Positions 36,804-45,222 of a stretch of 64,000 nucleotides of DNA are shown here, one piece after another; positions within the stretch are counted from its first letter, which is position 1; every line of letters starts with the position of its first letter. The stretch is taken from the NCBI RefSeq assembly GCF_017813395.1, contig NZ_JAGIZB010000010.1, forward strand, positions 117,235-181,234. Reading direction: 5' to 3'. Below the pieces are notes generated by a model. That model made no database searches and was not told where the DNA came from. It saw nothing but the letters and a program-made list of their open reading frames with translations. This DNA is from Pararoseomonas baculiformis (lineage in GTDB: Bacteria > Pseudomonadota > Alphaproteobacteria > Acetobacterales > Acetobacteraceae). The position numbers were made by a program, and so were the translations under genes.

Positions 36804-37871
36804 ATGCTCCCGCTTGAGACTCCCTACTACAAGCTCGACATCCTACCCGGGGCCGAGGACCTCGTGCTCATCTTCCCCGGACTGACCGAGGCGGAGGGGC
36901 GCTACGGCTATGAATCCGCTGTCGCCGGGCTCGGTGCCAGCCGCCTGCACTATGTGAACACGCGCCCGGAATGGGCCAGCGGCGGCATTCCCGCCCTGGT
37001 GGCGAGCATCCCCGCGATGCTGGAGGAACTGCGTGCCCTGGCCGCGCAATCCGGGGCGCGCCGCATCTTCAGCTACGGCTTCTCCTTCGGCGCCTTCGGC
37101 GCCCTTCTCTACGGGATGCTTCTCGGGGCGGAGCGGATCCTGGCCGTCTCGGGCCAGACCGCGCTGGGCCTGCCGGGGACACGGAGCGGGCGGCTTCTCG
37201 GCAATGCCCGGCTGGATTCTCCCCTGACGGATCTTCGCGCGGTCGCGCTCGCCCATCCGCCGAAAGAGGCCCACCTGCTCTATGGGGAGCGCGACGCGGC
37301 CGACCTGCTGGCTGCCATCCACATGGTCGGGGTGCCCGGCGTGCAACTCCATTTCCTCCGCGCGGCGGGGCACAACCTGCCCGGCGAACTGCATGGCCGG
37401 GGGTTTCGGCAAGGGCTGATCGGCCGCACGCTCTCCGGGCGCCTGGATCTCGAGGAACTGGGCCGGCTGCCCATTGCCTACGATGCCGGCCTGGCCGAAG
37501 CGGTGCGCCAGGGCTTCGCCGCACAGGAAAGGGGCGATCATGTCGCGGCCGAGCGCGCCTTCGTCCGTCTCGCCCGCGCATTGCCGGACAGCTCGCTGGC
37601 ACGGCAGCAACTGGGCAACGCCCTCCAGGGGCAGGGGCGCTGGAGGCAGGCCAACGCAGCCTACCGGGCGGCGCTGGCCCTGGATGCCGAGGATGTGGAG
37701 ACCATCTGCGGCCTCGTCTCCACCCTCCGGCTGGCCGGGCTGACCGAGGAAGCGCTTGAGCATTGTGGGCAGGGGCTGCGGCTCAGCCCCTCGCATCGCC
37801 GCCTGACCCGCTACTGGAACAGGATGGTCGCGGAGGGGAGGCCGGAGCGGGTGGCGGAGACGGTCGGCTGA
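36804..37871 (+). CDS. Alpha/beta-hydrolase-like protein with C-terminal TPR repeats
   Basis: A 355-residue protein. The N-terminal 210 residues look like an alpha/beta hydrolase: a nucleophile-elbow motif GFSFG with Ser94, a possible acid Asp164 in GERDAAD and His190 in AAGHNLPGE. From about residue 230 two to three TPR-like helix pairs follow (GDHVAAERAFVRLARALPDSS and GRWRQANAAYRAALALDAED). No signal peptide. Substrate and partners are unknown. ATG 36804 is preferred over a TTG 21 bp upstream. It is divergent from the RidA-like gene and convergent with the class I fumarase. Confidence 0.65.
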   Translation: MLPLETPYYKLDILPGAEDLVLIFPGLTEAEGRYGYESAVAGLGASRLHYVNTRPEWASGGIPALVASIPAMLEELRALAAQSGARRIFSYGFSFGAFGALLYGMLLGAERILAVSGQTALGLPGTRSGRLLGNARLDSPLTDLRAVALAHPPKEAHLLYGERDAADLLAAIHMVGVPGVQLHFLRAAGHNLPGELHGRGFRQGLIGRTLSGRLDLEELGRLPIAYDAGLAEAVRQGFAAQERGDHVAAERAFVRLARALPDSSLARQQLGNALQGQGRWRQANAAYRAALALDAEDVETICGLVSTLRLAGLTEEALEHCGQGLRLSPSHRRLTRYWNRMVAEGRPERVAETVG

Positions 37872-37880
37872 AAACGGAAA

Positions 37881-37908
37881 GGGCGCCCAGGCCTTCGCCC
37901 GGGCGCCC
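37881..37908 (-). terminator. Terminator of class I fumarase gene
   Basis: GGGCGCCC at 37881-37888 pairs with GGGCGCCC at 37901-37908 around a 12-nt loop. On the minus strand it is followed by TTTCCGTTTT, which fits a Rho-independent terminator 43 bp after the fumarase stop. It may also slow plus-strand transcription coming from the hydrolase gene. Confidence 0.75.
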
Positions 37909-37950
37909 CCTTGCCGATCTGGCCGGCGGACCGGAAGCCCGCCGCTTGCG

Positions 37951-39699
37951 TCACTCCAGCCCGTCGTAGAAGTCGTTGCCCTTGTCGTCCACCACGATGA
38001 AGGCCGGGAAGTCCTCCACCTCGATCCGCCACACGGCTTCCATGCCGAGCTCGGGATATTCCAGCACCTCGACCTTGCGGATGCAGTCCTGCGCCAGCCG
38101 CGCCGCCGGGCCGCCGACCGAGCCGAGATAGAAGCCACCGAACTGCTTGCAGGCATTGGTGACGGCCTTCGAACGGTTGCCCTTGGCCAGCATCACCAGC
38201 GATCCGCCCGCAGCCTGGAACTCCGCCACATAGGAGTCCATGCGCCCCGCCGTGGTCGGGCCGAAGGAACCGGTGGGCATGCCCTCGGGCGTCTTGGCCG
38301 GGCCCGCGTAGTAGACCGGGTGGTTCTTGATGTAGTCGGGCAGGCCCTGGCCGGAATCCAGCCGCTCCTTCAGCTTCGCATGCGCGATGTCACGCGCCAC
38401 GACGATGGTGCCGGTGAGCGACACGCGCGTCTTCACCGGATGCCGGGACAGCTCCGCGCGGATGGCGTCCATCGGCTGGTTGAGGTCGATCTTCACGACC
38501 TCGCCGCTCTCCTCCAGGCCCTCGGTCTGGTCGGGCAGGAAGCGCGCGGGATCATGCTCCAGCTGCTCCAGGAACACGCCCTCGGGCGTGATCTTCGCCT
38601 TGATCTGGCGATCCGCAGAGCAGGACACGCCGATGCCGATGGGCAGGCTCGCGCCATGGCGCGGCAGGCGGATGACGCGGACATCGTGGCAGAAATACTT
38701 GCCGCCGAACTGCGCGCCGATGCCGATGTTCTGCGTCAGCTTGTGGATCTCGGCCTCCAGCTCCCGGTCGCGGAAGGCATGGCCCGCCTTGCTGCCCTTC
38801 TCCGGCAGCGTGTCGTAGTAGCGGGTGGAAGCCATCTTAACGGTCTTGAGGTTCGTCTCGGCCGAGGTGCCGCCGATGACGATCGACAGGTGGTAGGGCG
38901 GGCAGGCGCTGGTGCCCAGCGTCTTGATCTTCTCCTCGAGGAAGGCGAGCAGCTTCGGCTTGTTCAGCACGGCGCGCGTCTGCTGGTAGAGGAAGGTCTT
39001 GTTGGCCGATCCGCCGCCCTTGAGGATGAACTGCAGGGCGAACTCGTCCGCGTGGTAGTCGCCCGGGGACGCGTAGATGTCGAACTGCACCGGCAGGTTG
39101 TTGCCGGTGTTCACCTCGTCGAACATGGTCAGCGGCGCCATCTGCGAATAGCGCAGGTTCGTCTCGGTATAGGTGCGGTGCACGCCGTAGGAGAGCGCCT
39201 CCTCCTCGTCACCCTCCACCCAGACGCGCTGGCCCTTCTTGCCGAAGACAATGGCCGTGCCCGTGTCCTGGCACATGGGCAGCTTGCCGCCGGCGGCGAT
39301 GCTGGCGTTCTTCAGCAGGTCCAGGGCGACGAAGCGGTCATTCGCGCTCGCCTCCGGATCCTTCAGGATGTTGGCGAGCTGCTGCAGATGCCCGGGCCGC
39401 AGAAGATGCGACACGTCCTTGCAGGCCTGGAAGGCGAGCTGCTCCAGCACCTCCGGCTTGATCTTCAGCACGGTCTTGCCCTCCACCTCGATGGTGGAGA
39501 CGCCGGCGATGTCCAGCTTGCGGTAGGGGGTGGTGTCCTCCGCCAGCGGGAACATCGTGCTGAACATGAAGCCCGCGGTGCGCTGGGAAGTGGGGGTGCC
39601 GGCATCGGCCTCCGCGCCGTCGCGCGTGGCGACAGGGGTGGCGCCCACCGGGATCGGGGGCTGCACGGCATCCAGGGTCTGGTTGGAAGAGGAGGTCAC
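37951..39699 (-). CDS. fumA: Class I fumarate hydratase (iron-sulfur dependent)
   Basis: A 582-residue [4Fe-4S] fumarase, the oxygen-sensitive counterpart of FumC. The three cluster cysteines are Cys143 in MCQDTGT, Cys266 in SACPPYH and Cys360 in VSCSADRQ. Similarity to E. coli FumA runs through the entire length ([53 protein letters not shown]). The first 40 residues are Thr/Ala/Pro-rich and poorly conserved, so the start could be near Met45 or Met49. It could alternatively act as an L(+)-tartrate dehydratase-type enzyme, but the single-chain form favours fumarase. Confidence 0.93.
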   Translation of the reverse strand: MTSSSNQTLDAVQPPIPVGATPVATRDGAEADAGTPTSQRTAGFMFSTMFPLAEDTTPYRKLDIAGVSTIEVEGKTVLKIKPEVLEQLAFQACKDVSHLLRPGHLQQLANILKDPEASANDRFVALDLLKNASIAAGGKLPMCQDTGTAIVFGKKGQRVWVEGDEEEALSYGVHRTYTETNLRYSQMAPLTMFDEVNTGNNLPVQFDIYASPGDYHADEFALQFILKGGGSANKTFLYQQTRAVLNKPKLLAFLEEKIKTLGTSACPPYHLSIVIGGTSAETNLKTVKMASTRYYDTLPEKGSKAGHAFRDRELEAEIHKLTQNIGIGAQFGGKYFCHDVRVIRLPRHGASLPIGIGVSCSADRQIKAKITPEGVFLEQLEHDPARFLPDQTEGLEESGEVVKIDLNQPMDAIRAELSRHPVKTRVSLTGTIVVARDIAHAKLKERLDSGQGLPDYIKNHPVYYAGPAKTPEGMPTGSFGPTTAGRMDSYVAEFQAAGGSLVMLAKGNRSKAVTNACKQFGGFYLGSVGGPAARLAQDCIRKVEVLEYPELGMEAVWRIEVEDFPAFIVVDDKGNDFYDGLE

Positions 39700-39875
39700 G
39701 GAAGCGCTCTCCGAAGAGCGGCCCGCCGGGAGGACAGGCCACGGGGCAGCGCGGCATGCGGCCGCAGAAGGACGGGAAAGGTGTTAGCGCGGCAGGGTGC
39801 AGCGCGCCAGCAGCCAGAACGGAGATGGAATGCCCGGGCCGCGGCTTGAAGGGGTGGCGGCCGCAAAGCCGCCCG

Positions 39876-40400
39876 CTACTCCTTGTTCGGCCGGCGCCGG
39901 AAGGCGTCCAGGCTCACCACCTGGGCCGGGCTGTCGGTCTTCGGCTCGGAGGGCTCGGCGGGCGGGGTGGGCTCGGGGGCCACGGCCTCGGGCACCTCGT
40001 CAGCCTCTCCATCGGTGGCCGACAACTCGCCGAAGCGCAGCCCCACCCGCACATGGGGGTCCCAGAACGCCACCAGGGCCGCGAATGGAACCACCAGGGT
40101 CGCGGCCACGCCTCCGAAGGAAAGGCCCACCGACACCTTCTGCTCGGCCCGGTCCACCGTCAGGTCCCAGAACTGGTGCTGCAGGACGATGGTCATCTCC
40201 TGCGGGTAGCGGGCCTTGAGATGGCCGGGCACCTTTGTCTCGGGATGGTCCGTGCGGAAGGTCAGGTAGAAATGATGCTCGCCCGGCAGCCCGTTCCTCG
40301 CCGCGAACTCCAATGCGCGAAGAGCCACGTTCCGCATGGCCTCCTCGGTCCAGCGGTCATAGGGAAGCAGGCTTTCGGGGGGCGGCGTTTGCTCGCTCAT
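39876..40400 (-). CDS. sspB: ClpXP adaptor SspB (alpha type)
   Basis: SspB binds the ssrA tag on stalled-translation products and delivers them to ClpXP. The 174-residue protein has the beta-sandwich core (HHFYLTFRTDHPETKVPGHL, YPQEMTIVLQHQFWDL, VGLSFGGVAATLVVPFAA), then an acidic Pro/Glu-rich linker and the C-terminal VVSLDAFRRRPNKE, the expected ClpX-binding peptide. The missing stretches relative to E. coli are typical for alphaproteobacterial SspB. ssrA lies about 290 bp upstream on the same strand. Confidence 0.92.
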   Translation of the reverse strand: MSEQTPPPESLLPYDRWTEEAMRNVALRALEFAARNGLPGEHHFYLTFRTDHPETKVPGHLKARYPQEMTIVLQHQFWDLTVDRAEQKVSVGLSFGGVAATLVVPFAALVAFWDPHVRVGLRFGELSATDGEADEVPEAVAPEPTPPAEPSEPKTDSPAQVVSLDAFRRRPNKE

Positions 40401-40689
40401 ACGATCATGTCCAGGCCGGGCGGATTCCGGAAACGCCCCGTATAGGGGAGGTTCCGCACTGGGCCTAGCACCCGGCGGAGCATGGCGCGCCGGGTTCCAG
40501 CGGCAGGTCCCGAACCAGCCCTGCCGGGCCCTTCATGGACAGCTCCCCTTCCGGCAGCAGCATGGCCAGCCCATAAACGTGCCCTCCGGCACGCAATGAC
40601 GCGGCGGATAACCCGGCCTTGGCGGGCCCGCCTTGCGTCCCAGGGCGCGTGACGCACTGGCTGCTTCCTGGAAGATGGAAAGGGCATAG
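40401..40689. other. Intergenic region between ssrA and sspB
   Basis: About 290 bp with no gene I can support. It contains GC-rich palindromes (for example GGCGGGCCCGCC at 40621-40632) and must hold the ssrA 3' end and the sspB leader. A 97-codon minus-strand frame across it lacks a plausible protein composition (Arg/Ala/Gly-rich) and no ribosome-binding site was evident. Confidence 0.4.
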
Positions 40690-40975
40690 GTGGGGGGATT
40701 CTGTTGCCCCGTTCCCCCCGGACGGCGCTTACCTATTCCTAGGCAGCGAGCGCCACAGCCTCGCGGCTGTTATCGTTGGCACTTGTGATTTAGCCCGATA
40801 ACGGCGGTACAATGCCGGGCAAAGGACACGTCTTTACCGCGCGCGTCGAGCCTGTTTCGCCCCCATCGTCCCGCTGATAAGGCGGGGATGATTGGTGGAG
40901 GCGCCGGGCACTGCCCCCGGGTCCACAACGCTTATTCCACGTGCCGTTTATCGCCATAGTCGCCCGAAGGCGGCA
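40690..40975 (-). ncRNA. ssrA: tmRNA, circularly permuted two-piece gene
   Basis: tmRNA rescues ribosomes stalled on broken mRNAs and adds a degradation tag. On the minus strand the acceptor piece comes first and ends in GCCTCCACCA (3' end at 40893, CCA encoded). A 28-nt intervening hairpin (40865-40892) follows, then the coding piece starting GGGGGCG (5' end 40864). GGGGGCG pairs with CGCCTCC to make a 7-bp acceptor stem with the G3-U70 alanine identity pair. P2 is supported by CGACGC/GCGTTG and ACGTGTC/GGCACGT pairings between pieces (complements of 40843-40848 with 40926-40931, and 40825-40831 with 40939-40945). The tag frame is 40780 down to the TAG at 40739. Outer ends are approximate. 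Confidence 0.93.
40739..40780 (-). other. ssrA: tmRNA tag-peptide reading frame
   Basis: The minus-strand frame from the resume codon GCC (40780-40778) to the stop TAG encodes ANDNSREAVALAA. With the alanine carried by tmRNA the added tag would be AANDNSREAVALAA. The AAND start and the ALAA end are the parts expected to bind SspB and ClpX. The middle is two residues longer than in E. coli, as usual in alphaproteobacteria. Confidence 0.92.
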
Positions 40976-40981
40976 AGGACT

Positions 40982-40987
40982 AATATA
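40982..40987 (-). promoter_or_regulatory. Candidate -10 element of ssrA
   Basis: TATATT on the minus strand (complement of 40982-40987) is the best -10 match in this GC-rich neighbourhood and would start transcription near 40975, about 20 nt before the acceptor piece. No clear -35 was found at 16-18 nt. Confidence 0.5.
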
Positions 40988-41131
40988 GGCTGCCCCTTGC
41001 CCGATTGCTAGCGGTGCCCAACTTTAATACGCGCGCCGGCGCGGAAGCCCTGGGCGAACGGGACATTTTGCTTTTGAATTCGAGTCGGATGCAGAGTTTG
41101 CACCGCCTACAACCAACAGGAGTGGTCCCTG

Positions 41132-41497
41132 ATGCAGCTGCCTTCGGTTCTCCGCGTCTCCGCCATGCTGGCCTGCGCCGCCCTGCTGTCCGCCTGCGCG
41201 GACAACAACATGAACGCCAGCAGCGGCACGCCCGCGCAGCCCGCCGGCACCTCCACCTCGGTGCCGAGCGATCCTGGTTCCCGCGCTAATCGCGGCGGCG
41301 GCACCGGCCCCGCCGCCTCTGGCAGCGCGCCCTCCGGCGCCTATAACCCGGCGGTGGTGAACGACCCGGGCTCCCGCGCCAATCGCGGCGGCGGCACCGG
41401 TGCCGCGGCCTCGGGCAGCGCGACCTCGGGCGCCTATGACCCGGCGGTGGTGAACGACCCCGGCTCCCGCAGCAACCGCGGCGGGCGGATGCGCTAA
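41132..41497 (+). CDS. Small lipoprotein with 31-residue tandem repeats
   Basis: A 121-residue precursor with a lipoprotein signal ending LLSAC (Cys22). The mature protein is mostly a 31-residue repeat: DPGSRANRGGGTG followed by a Ser/Ala-rich stretch and GAYxPAVVN. There are two full copies (DNA 41270-41362 and 41363-41455) and a partial third. An AGGAG site precedes the ATG by 7 nt. Predicted disordered and outer- or inner-membrane anchored; function unknown. It is divergent from ssrA, and a hairpin follows the stop codon. Confidence 0.8.
   Translation: MQLPSVLRVSAMLACAALLSACADNNMNASSGTPAQPAGTSTSVPSDPGSRANRGGGTGPAASGSAPSGAYNPAVVNDPGSRANRGGGTGAAASGSATSGAYDPAVVNDPGSRSNRGGRMR
41270..41485. 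repeat. 93-bp in-frame tandem repeat
   Basis: Two full 93-bp units and about 30 bp of a third, differing at a modest number of positions, mostly synonymous or conservative. The repeat preserves the reading frame of the lipoprotein gene, so copy number can change without frameshift. Confidence 0.85.
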
Positions 41498-41512
41498 GCC
41501 CGCAGGGATGAA

Positions 41513-41542
41513 GCGGCCCGGCGCATCCTCGTGCCGGGCCGC
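41513..41542 (+). terminator. Hairpin after lipoprotein gene
   Basis: GCGGCCCGGC (41513-41522) pairs perfectly with GCCGGGCCGC (41533-41542) around a 10-nt loop, followed by GACCCTTT. It lies 16 bp after the stop codon and likely ends transcription before thyX. Confidence 0.6.
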
Positions 41543-41623
41543 GACCCTTTCCGCAGCAGATCCTGGACCTAGCGAGCGGGCCCAGGCCCCGGTAAACCCC
41601 TGCGCCGACTCAGGGGGCCGCCG

Positions 41624-42562
41624 ATGGAACTGACCGACACGCAGCGCCAGGAACTGGCCGAGGCCGAGGCCCAGCGCCACGAGACGCGCCGCCCCGTATC
41701 GCCCGGGCTGGAGGCGATGCTCTTCCGCCCCATCCCGGTGCTCGACCACGGCTTCGTGCGCGTGGTGGACTATATGGGCGATGACTCCGCCGTGGTGCAG
41801 GCCGCGCGCGTCTCCTATGGGCGCGGGACCAAGGCGGCGAACGAGGATCGCGGCCTCATCCGCTACCTCATGCGCCACCGCCACTCCACGCCCTTCGAGA
41901 TGTGCGAGATCAAGTACCACGTGAAGCTGCCGATCTTCGTGGCGCGGCAGTGGATCCGCCACCGCATGGCGAATGTGAACGAGTATTCCGCTCGCTACTC
42001 CATCTTGGACCGCGAGTTCTACCTGCCCGCGCCAGGGCAGCTGGCCGCACAATCCGCCGTGAACCGCCAGGGCCGTGGCCATGTTCTCGAAGGCGAGGAG
42101 GCCGCGCGCGTGCTCGACCTTCTGCGGGAGGACGCGGCGCGTAACTACGACCATTACCTAGAGATGCTGAACGAGGATGCGGAGGGGCGGGTGATCGACG
42201 AATCCCGCAATGGCCTCGCGCGCGAGCTGGCGCGGATGAACCTGACCCTGAACGCCTATACGCAGTGGTACTGGAAATCCGACCTGCACAACCTCCTCAA
42301 CTTCCTGTCGCTGCGCGCCGACGCGCACGCGCAGTATGAGATCCGCGTCTATGCGGAGGCCATGCTGGAAACGGTGCAGGCCTGGGTTCCCCTGGTGCAT
42401 GAGGCCTTCCGCGACTACCGCATGGGGGCGGTCACGCTTTCGGCCCAGATGCTGAACGCCGTCCGCGCCATGGTGCAGGGACAGGACCCGCAGCAGGAAG
42501 GCAGCGGCCTTTCCAAGCGCGAATGGCGCGAGCTGATGTCCATGCTGGGCCGCGAGGCCTGA
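41624..42562 (+). CDS. thyX: Flavin-dependent thymidylate synthase ThyX
   Basis: ThyX makes dTMP from dUMP using methylene-THF, FAD and NADPH, and is unrelated to ThyA. The signature RHR-x7-S is present as [11 protein letters not shown] (Arg112 to Ser122), followed by [23 protein letters not shown] and the C-terminal [19 protein letters not shown] are also typical. At 312 residues it is the longer proteobacterial form. Start ATG 41624 follows a GGGGG-rich stretch. A small membrane-protein gene lies 13 bp downstream. Confidence 0.95.
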   Translation: MELTDTQRQELAEAEAQRHETRRPVSPGLEAMLFRPIPVLDHGFVRVVDYMGDDSAVVQAARVSYGRGTKAANEDRGLIRYLMRHRHSTPFEMCEIKYHVKLPIFVARQWIRHRMANVNEYSARYSILDREFYLPAPGQLAAQSAVNRQGRGHVLEGEEAARVLDLLREDAARNYDHYLEMLNEDAEGRVIDESRNGLARELARMNLTLNAYTQWYWKSDLHNLLNFLSLRADAHAQYEIRVYAEAMLETVQAWVPLVHEAFRDYRMGAVTLSAQMLNAVRAMVQGQDPQQEGSGLSKREWRELMSMLGREA

Positions 42563-42575
42563 GCCTTCGGCCGCG

Positions 42576-42869
42576 ATGAGCAAGGCCCCTGCCGGCAAGG
42601 CCGGCGCCGCCCCCCGCAAGCCGGCTGCCAGCCGCCCTGCCATCAGTGGCAAGGCGGCATCGCCCCGGAAGGGCTCCAGATCCGGCGCGGCGGGCGCCCT
42701 GGGCTGGCGAAGCCGCCTGGCCCGCGGTCCGTCCTGGATCGGCGTCGCCCTCATCGTCCTGGCCGTGTTGGTGATCCTCCCCATCGTGGCTGCTGTGCTC
42801 GGCGATATCTGGGCGGTGATCCTTGCTGCTTTGGTCGGCGGCTTCGCACTCGGCCGCGCGACGGCGTGA
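42576..42869 (+). CDS. Small membrane protein of unknown function
   Basis: A 97-residue protein: residues 1-50 are basic, Ala/Lys/Arg/Pro-rich and probably disordered; two hydrophobic helices follow (about 54-74, WIGVALIVLAVLVILPIVAAV, and 78-95, IWAVILAALVGGFALGRA, overlapping as a hairpin). It starts 13 bp after thyX, so it may be cotranscribed. I do not recognise the family. Confidence 0.55.
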   Translation: MSKAPAGKAGAAPRKPAASRPAISGKAASPRKGSRSGAAGALGWRSRLARGPSWIGVALIVLAVLVILPIVAAVLGDIWAVILAALVGGFALGRATA

Positions 42870-42976
42870 AGAGGACAGGGCGAGCGGATCGCCCGCCGAC
42901 TACCGCGTGACGGCCATGCCTGGTGATCGCCGGCCGCACTCGAACGGGCAGCCGCCCCGGGCCTGAGCGGCCCGCA

Positions 42977-43906
42977 CTACCGCGCCGCGGCCAGGGCCTG
43001 GAGGATGGCGGTCAGGCGGCGGTCCCGGCTTTCGGCAAGCTCGGCAACCGGCCGCCCCTCCGCCTGCTCCTCCACCCCTTCCACGATCCGCCGTTGCAGC
43101 GCCGGCGTCATCGCGGGTTGGCCGAGATCGGCCCAGAACCCCTCGAAAGGCCCGAGGAGATGGGCCAGGAAGTGTTCCATCCCGCCCCGGCCCCCGCCGA
43201 GATGGAAGGTCATGTGTGGCCCGAACACGGCCCAGCGCAGCCCGGGCCCCTGCGTCACCGCCGCATCCACGTCGGCCACGCTCGCCACCCCCTCCGCCAC
43301 AAGGTGGATCGCCTCCCTCCACAGCGCAGCCTGCAGGCGGTTGGCGACATGGCCCGGCACCTCCTTGTTCAGGCGGATCGGGTGCTTGCCGATGGATCGG
43401 TAGAACGCCATCGCCCGGTCCAGCGCCGCCGGGGCGGTGCGATCCCCGCCCACCACCTCCACCAGCGGGATCAGATGCGGCGGGTTGAAGGGGTGCCCGA
43501 TCACGCAGCGCTCCGGATGGGTGCAGCGCGACTGCAGGCGGCTCATCAACAGCCCGGAGGAGCTGGAGGCGATGATCACCTCCTCCCGCAGCAGCGCGTC
43601 CATTTCGGCGAAGATGCGGATCTTCATCTCCTCCCGCTCCGGCGCATTCTCCTGCACGAAGTCCGCGCCATCCAGCGCGGCGCGCAGTTCAGGCTCGAAG
43701 CGGATGCCCTCGGGCGTCGCGCCGGGCCGCACGGCGCCCAGGGATTGCAGCACCGGCCAGGCCGAGGCGACGTAGTCGCGCACGAAGCCTTCGGCTTCGG
43801 CCGAAGGATCGGTCACCACCACCGCGAAGCCGCGCGCGCGGAACCAGGCCGCCCAGCTCGCGCCGATCGTGCCGGCCCCGACGATCGCGACGGTTTTCAC
43901 CTCCAT
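42977..43906 (-). CDS. 3-hydroxyacyl-CoA dehydrogenase-like oxidoreductase (carnitine dehydrogenase / lambda-crystallin type)
   Basis: A 309-residue NAD-dependent dehydrogenase. The Rossmann motif is VAIVGAGTIGASWAAWF at the N-terminus; SSSSGLLMSRLQ, the catalytic His in IGHPFNPPHLIPLVEVV, and KEVPGHVANRLQAALWREA mark the 3-hydroxyacyl-CoA dehydrogenase superfamily. Single-domain length and the HPFNPPH variant fit L-carnitine 3-dehydrogenase or L-gulonate dehydrogenase better than fatty-acid oxidation enzymes. ATG 43906 puts the dinucleotide site at residue 8; an upstream frame to 44098 is not conserved. It is 55 bp after mrp. Confidence 0.8.
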   Translation of the reverse strand: MEVKTVAIVGAGTIGASWAAWFRARGFAVVVTDPSAEAEGFVRDYVASAWPVLQSLGAVRPGATPEGIRFEPELRAALDGADFVQENAPEREEMKIRIFAEMDALLREEVIIASSSSGLLMSRLQSRCTHPERCVIGHPFNPPHLIPLVEVVGGDRTAPAALDRAMAFYRSIGKHPIRLNKEVPGHVANRLQAALWREAIHLVAEGVASVADVDAAVTQGPGLRWAVFGPHMTFHLGGGRGGMEHFLAHLLGPFEGFWADLGQPAMTPALQRRIVEGVEEQAEGRPVAELAESRDRRLTAILQALAAAR

Positions 43907-43961
43907 GGCATTCCCCTCCGCCGTGGTTGCCGCCGCATTCCACCCCGGAGAGGGCGCGCCC

Positions 43962-45074
43962 TCAATCCACCACGATCCGTGGCCCCGCCTGGCCCGCCCC
44001 GGTGGCCCTGGCCCAGACCTTGTCCGCAATGGCACGGTAGGCGCCGGCCTCGGCGCTGTCCGGCGCCGCCAGCACCACCGGCCGGCCCGCATCCGCATGC
44101 TCGCGGATGGAGAGCTTCAGCGGCAGCTCCCCCAGGAAGGCCACGCCCAGCCGCTCCGCCTCGGCCCTCGCGCCGCCATGGCCGAAGATCTCGCTGCGGT
44201 GGTTGCAGTTGGGGCAGCAGAAATAGCTCATGTTCTCCAGCAGCCCGAGCACCGGCACGTTCACCTTCTCGAACATGCGGATGCCGCGCCGCGCATCCAG
44301 CAGCGCCACGTCCTGCGGGGTGGAGACGATGACGGCGCCGCGCAGCGCCACGCGCTGGGACATGGTGAGCTGCGTGTCGCCGGTGCCCGGCGGCATGTCC
44401 ACCACCATCACGTCCAGCGGGCCCCATTCCACCTGGGACATCATCTGCTCCAGCGCGCCCATCACCATGGGGCCGCGCCAGATCATCGGCGTTTCCTGGT
44501 CCACCAGGAAGCCGATGGACATGGCCTTCAACCCCCAGCGCTCGATGGGGATGATCCGGTTGCCCTGAACGGCCGGCTTCTCATGCGCGCCCAGCATCTG
44601 GGGAAGGGAGGGGCCGTAGATATCCGCGTCCAGCAGCCCCACCCGCAGCCCCATCCCGGCCAGGGCGACGGCCAGGTTCACCGCGGTTGTGGACTTGCCC
44701 ACCCCGCCCTTGCCCGAGGCGACGGCGATCACCGCCCCGACCTCCCCGAGCAGCATGGCCCCGCGCTGCGGCGGCGCCTGTGGAGATGCCTGCGGGGAGG
44801 GCTGGGATGCGGGGGAGGGGCCGGCCCGGTGCGCGGTCAGGACCACGCTGGCCGAGATCACGCCGCGGACGCGCCGCACCGCAGCCTCCGCCGCCGCGCG
44901 CAGCGGCTCGAACTCCCGGGCGCGCTCCCGCGGCACCGCGATCTCCACCTGCACCATGCCATCGCGTTCGGCGATGCCCCCCACCATGCCGGCCGCGACG
45001 ATGTCGCGCCCGCCCGATGGCTCCCGCACGCCCGCCAGCGCCGCCCGTACCGCCGCCTCGAGACCGCTCACCAT
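43962..45074 (-). CDS. mrp: Iron-sulfur cluster carrier ATPase Mrp/ApbC
   Basis: Mrp is a P-loop ATPase that binds and transfers Fe-S clusters to apoproteins. The 370-residue protein has an N-terminal MIP18/DUF59-like domain (about 1-85), an Ala/Pro/Gln-rich linker, then the deviant Walker A VASGKGGVGKSTT, DADIYGPSLPQMLG, and the cluster-binding CPNC in NMSYFCCPNCNH. The ATG at 45074 directly precedes the DUF59-like part. It is divergent from hflK with a 148-bp shared upstream region. Confidence 0.93.
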   Translation of the reverse strand: MVSGLEAAVRAALAGVREPSGGRDIVAAGMVGGIAERDGMVQVEIAVPRERAREFEPLRAAAEAAVRRVRGVISASVVLTAHRAGPSPASQPSPQASPQAPPQRGAMLLGEVGAVIAVASGKGGVGKSTTAVNLAVALAGMGLRVGLLDADIYGPSLPQMLGAHEKPAVQGNRIIPIERWGLKAMSIGFLVDQETPMIWRGPMVMGALEQMMSQVEWGPLDVMVVDMPPGTGDTQLTMSQRVALRGAVIVSTPQDVALLDARRGIRMFEKVNVPVLGLLENMSYFCCPNCNHRSEIFGHGGARAEAERLGVAFLGELPLKLSIREHADAGRPVVLAAPDSAEAGAYRAIADKVWARATGAGQAGPRIVVD

Positions 45075-45222
45075 CGCTTGAAAACCCCCACAACCCGGCC
45101 AACATGGCCTACTGCCCGGATCAGCCCCCGCAGGGTATGAGCCGCGAATGCCATATGGGCGGCCCCCAACCCGCGCAAGCGGGCGGGGCCGTACCGCTAT
45201 AACGAGGGAGAGTGACCGGCAG

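Noticed and set aside
40397..40801. Short frames on both strands around the ssrA locus
   Set aside because: They cross tmRNA structure or the ssrA-sspB gap and have biased Arg/Gly/Ala composition.
41024..42154. 376-codon minus-strand frame across the lipoprotein and thyX
   Set aside because: Antisense to two well-supported genes and lacking any family features.
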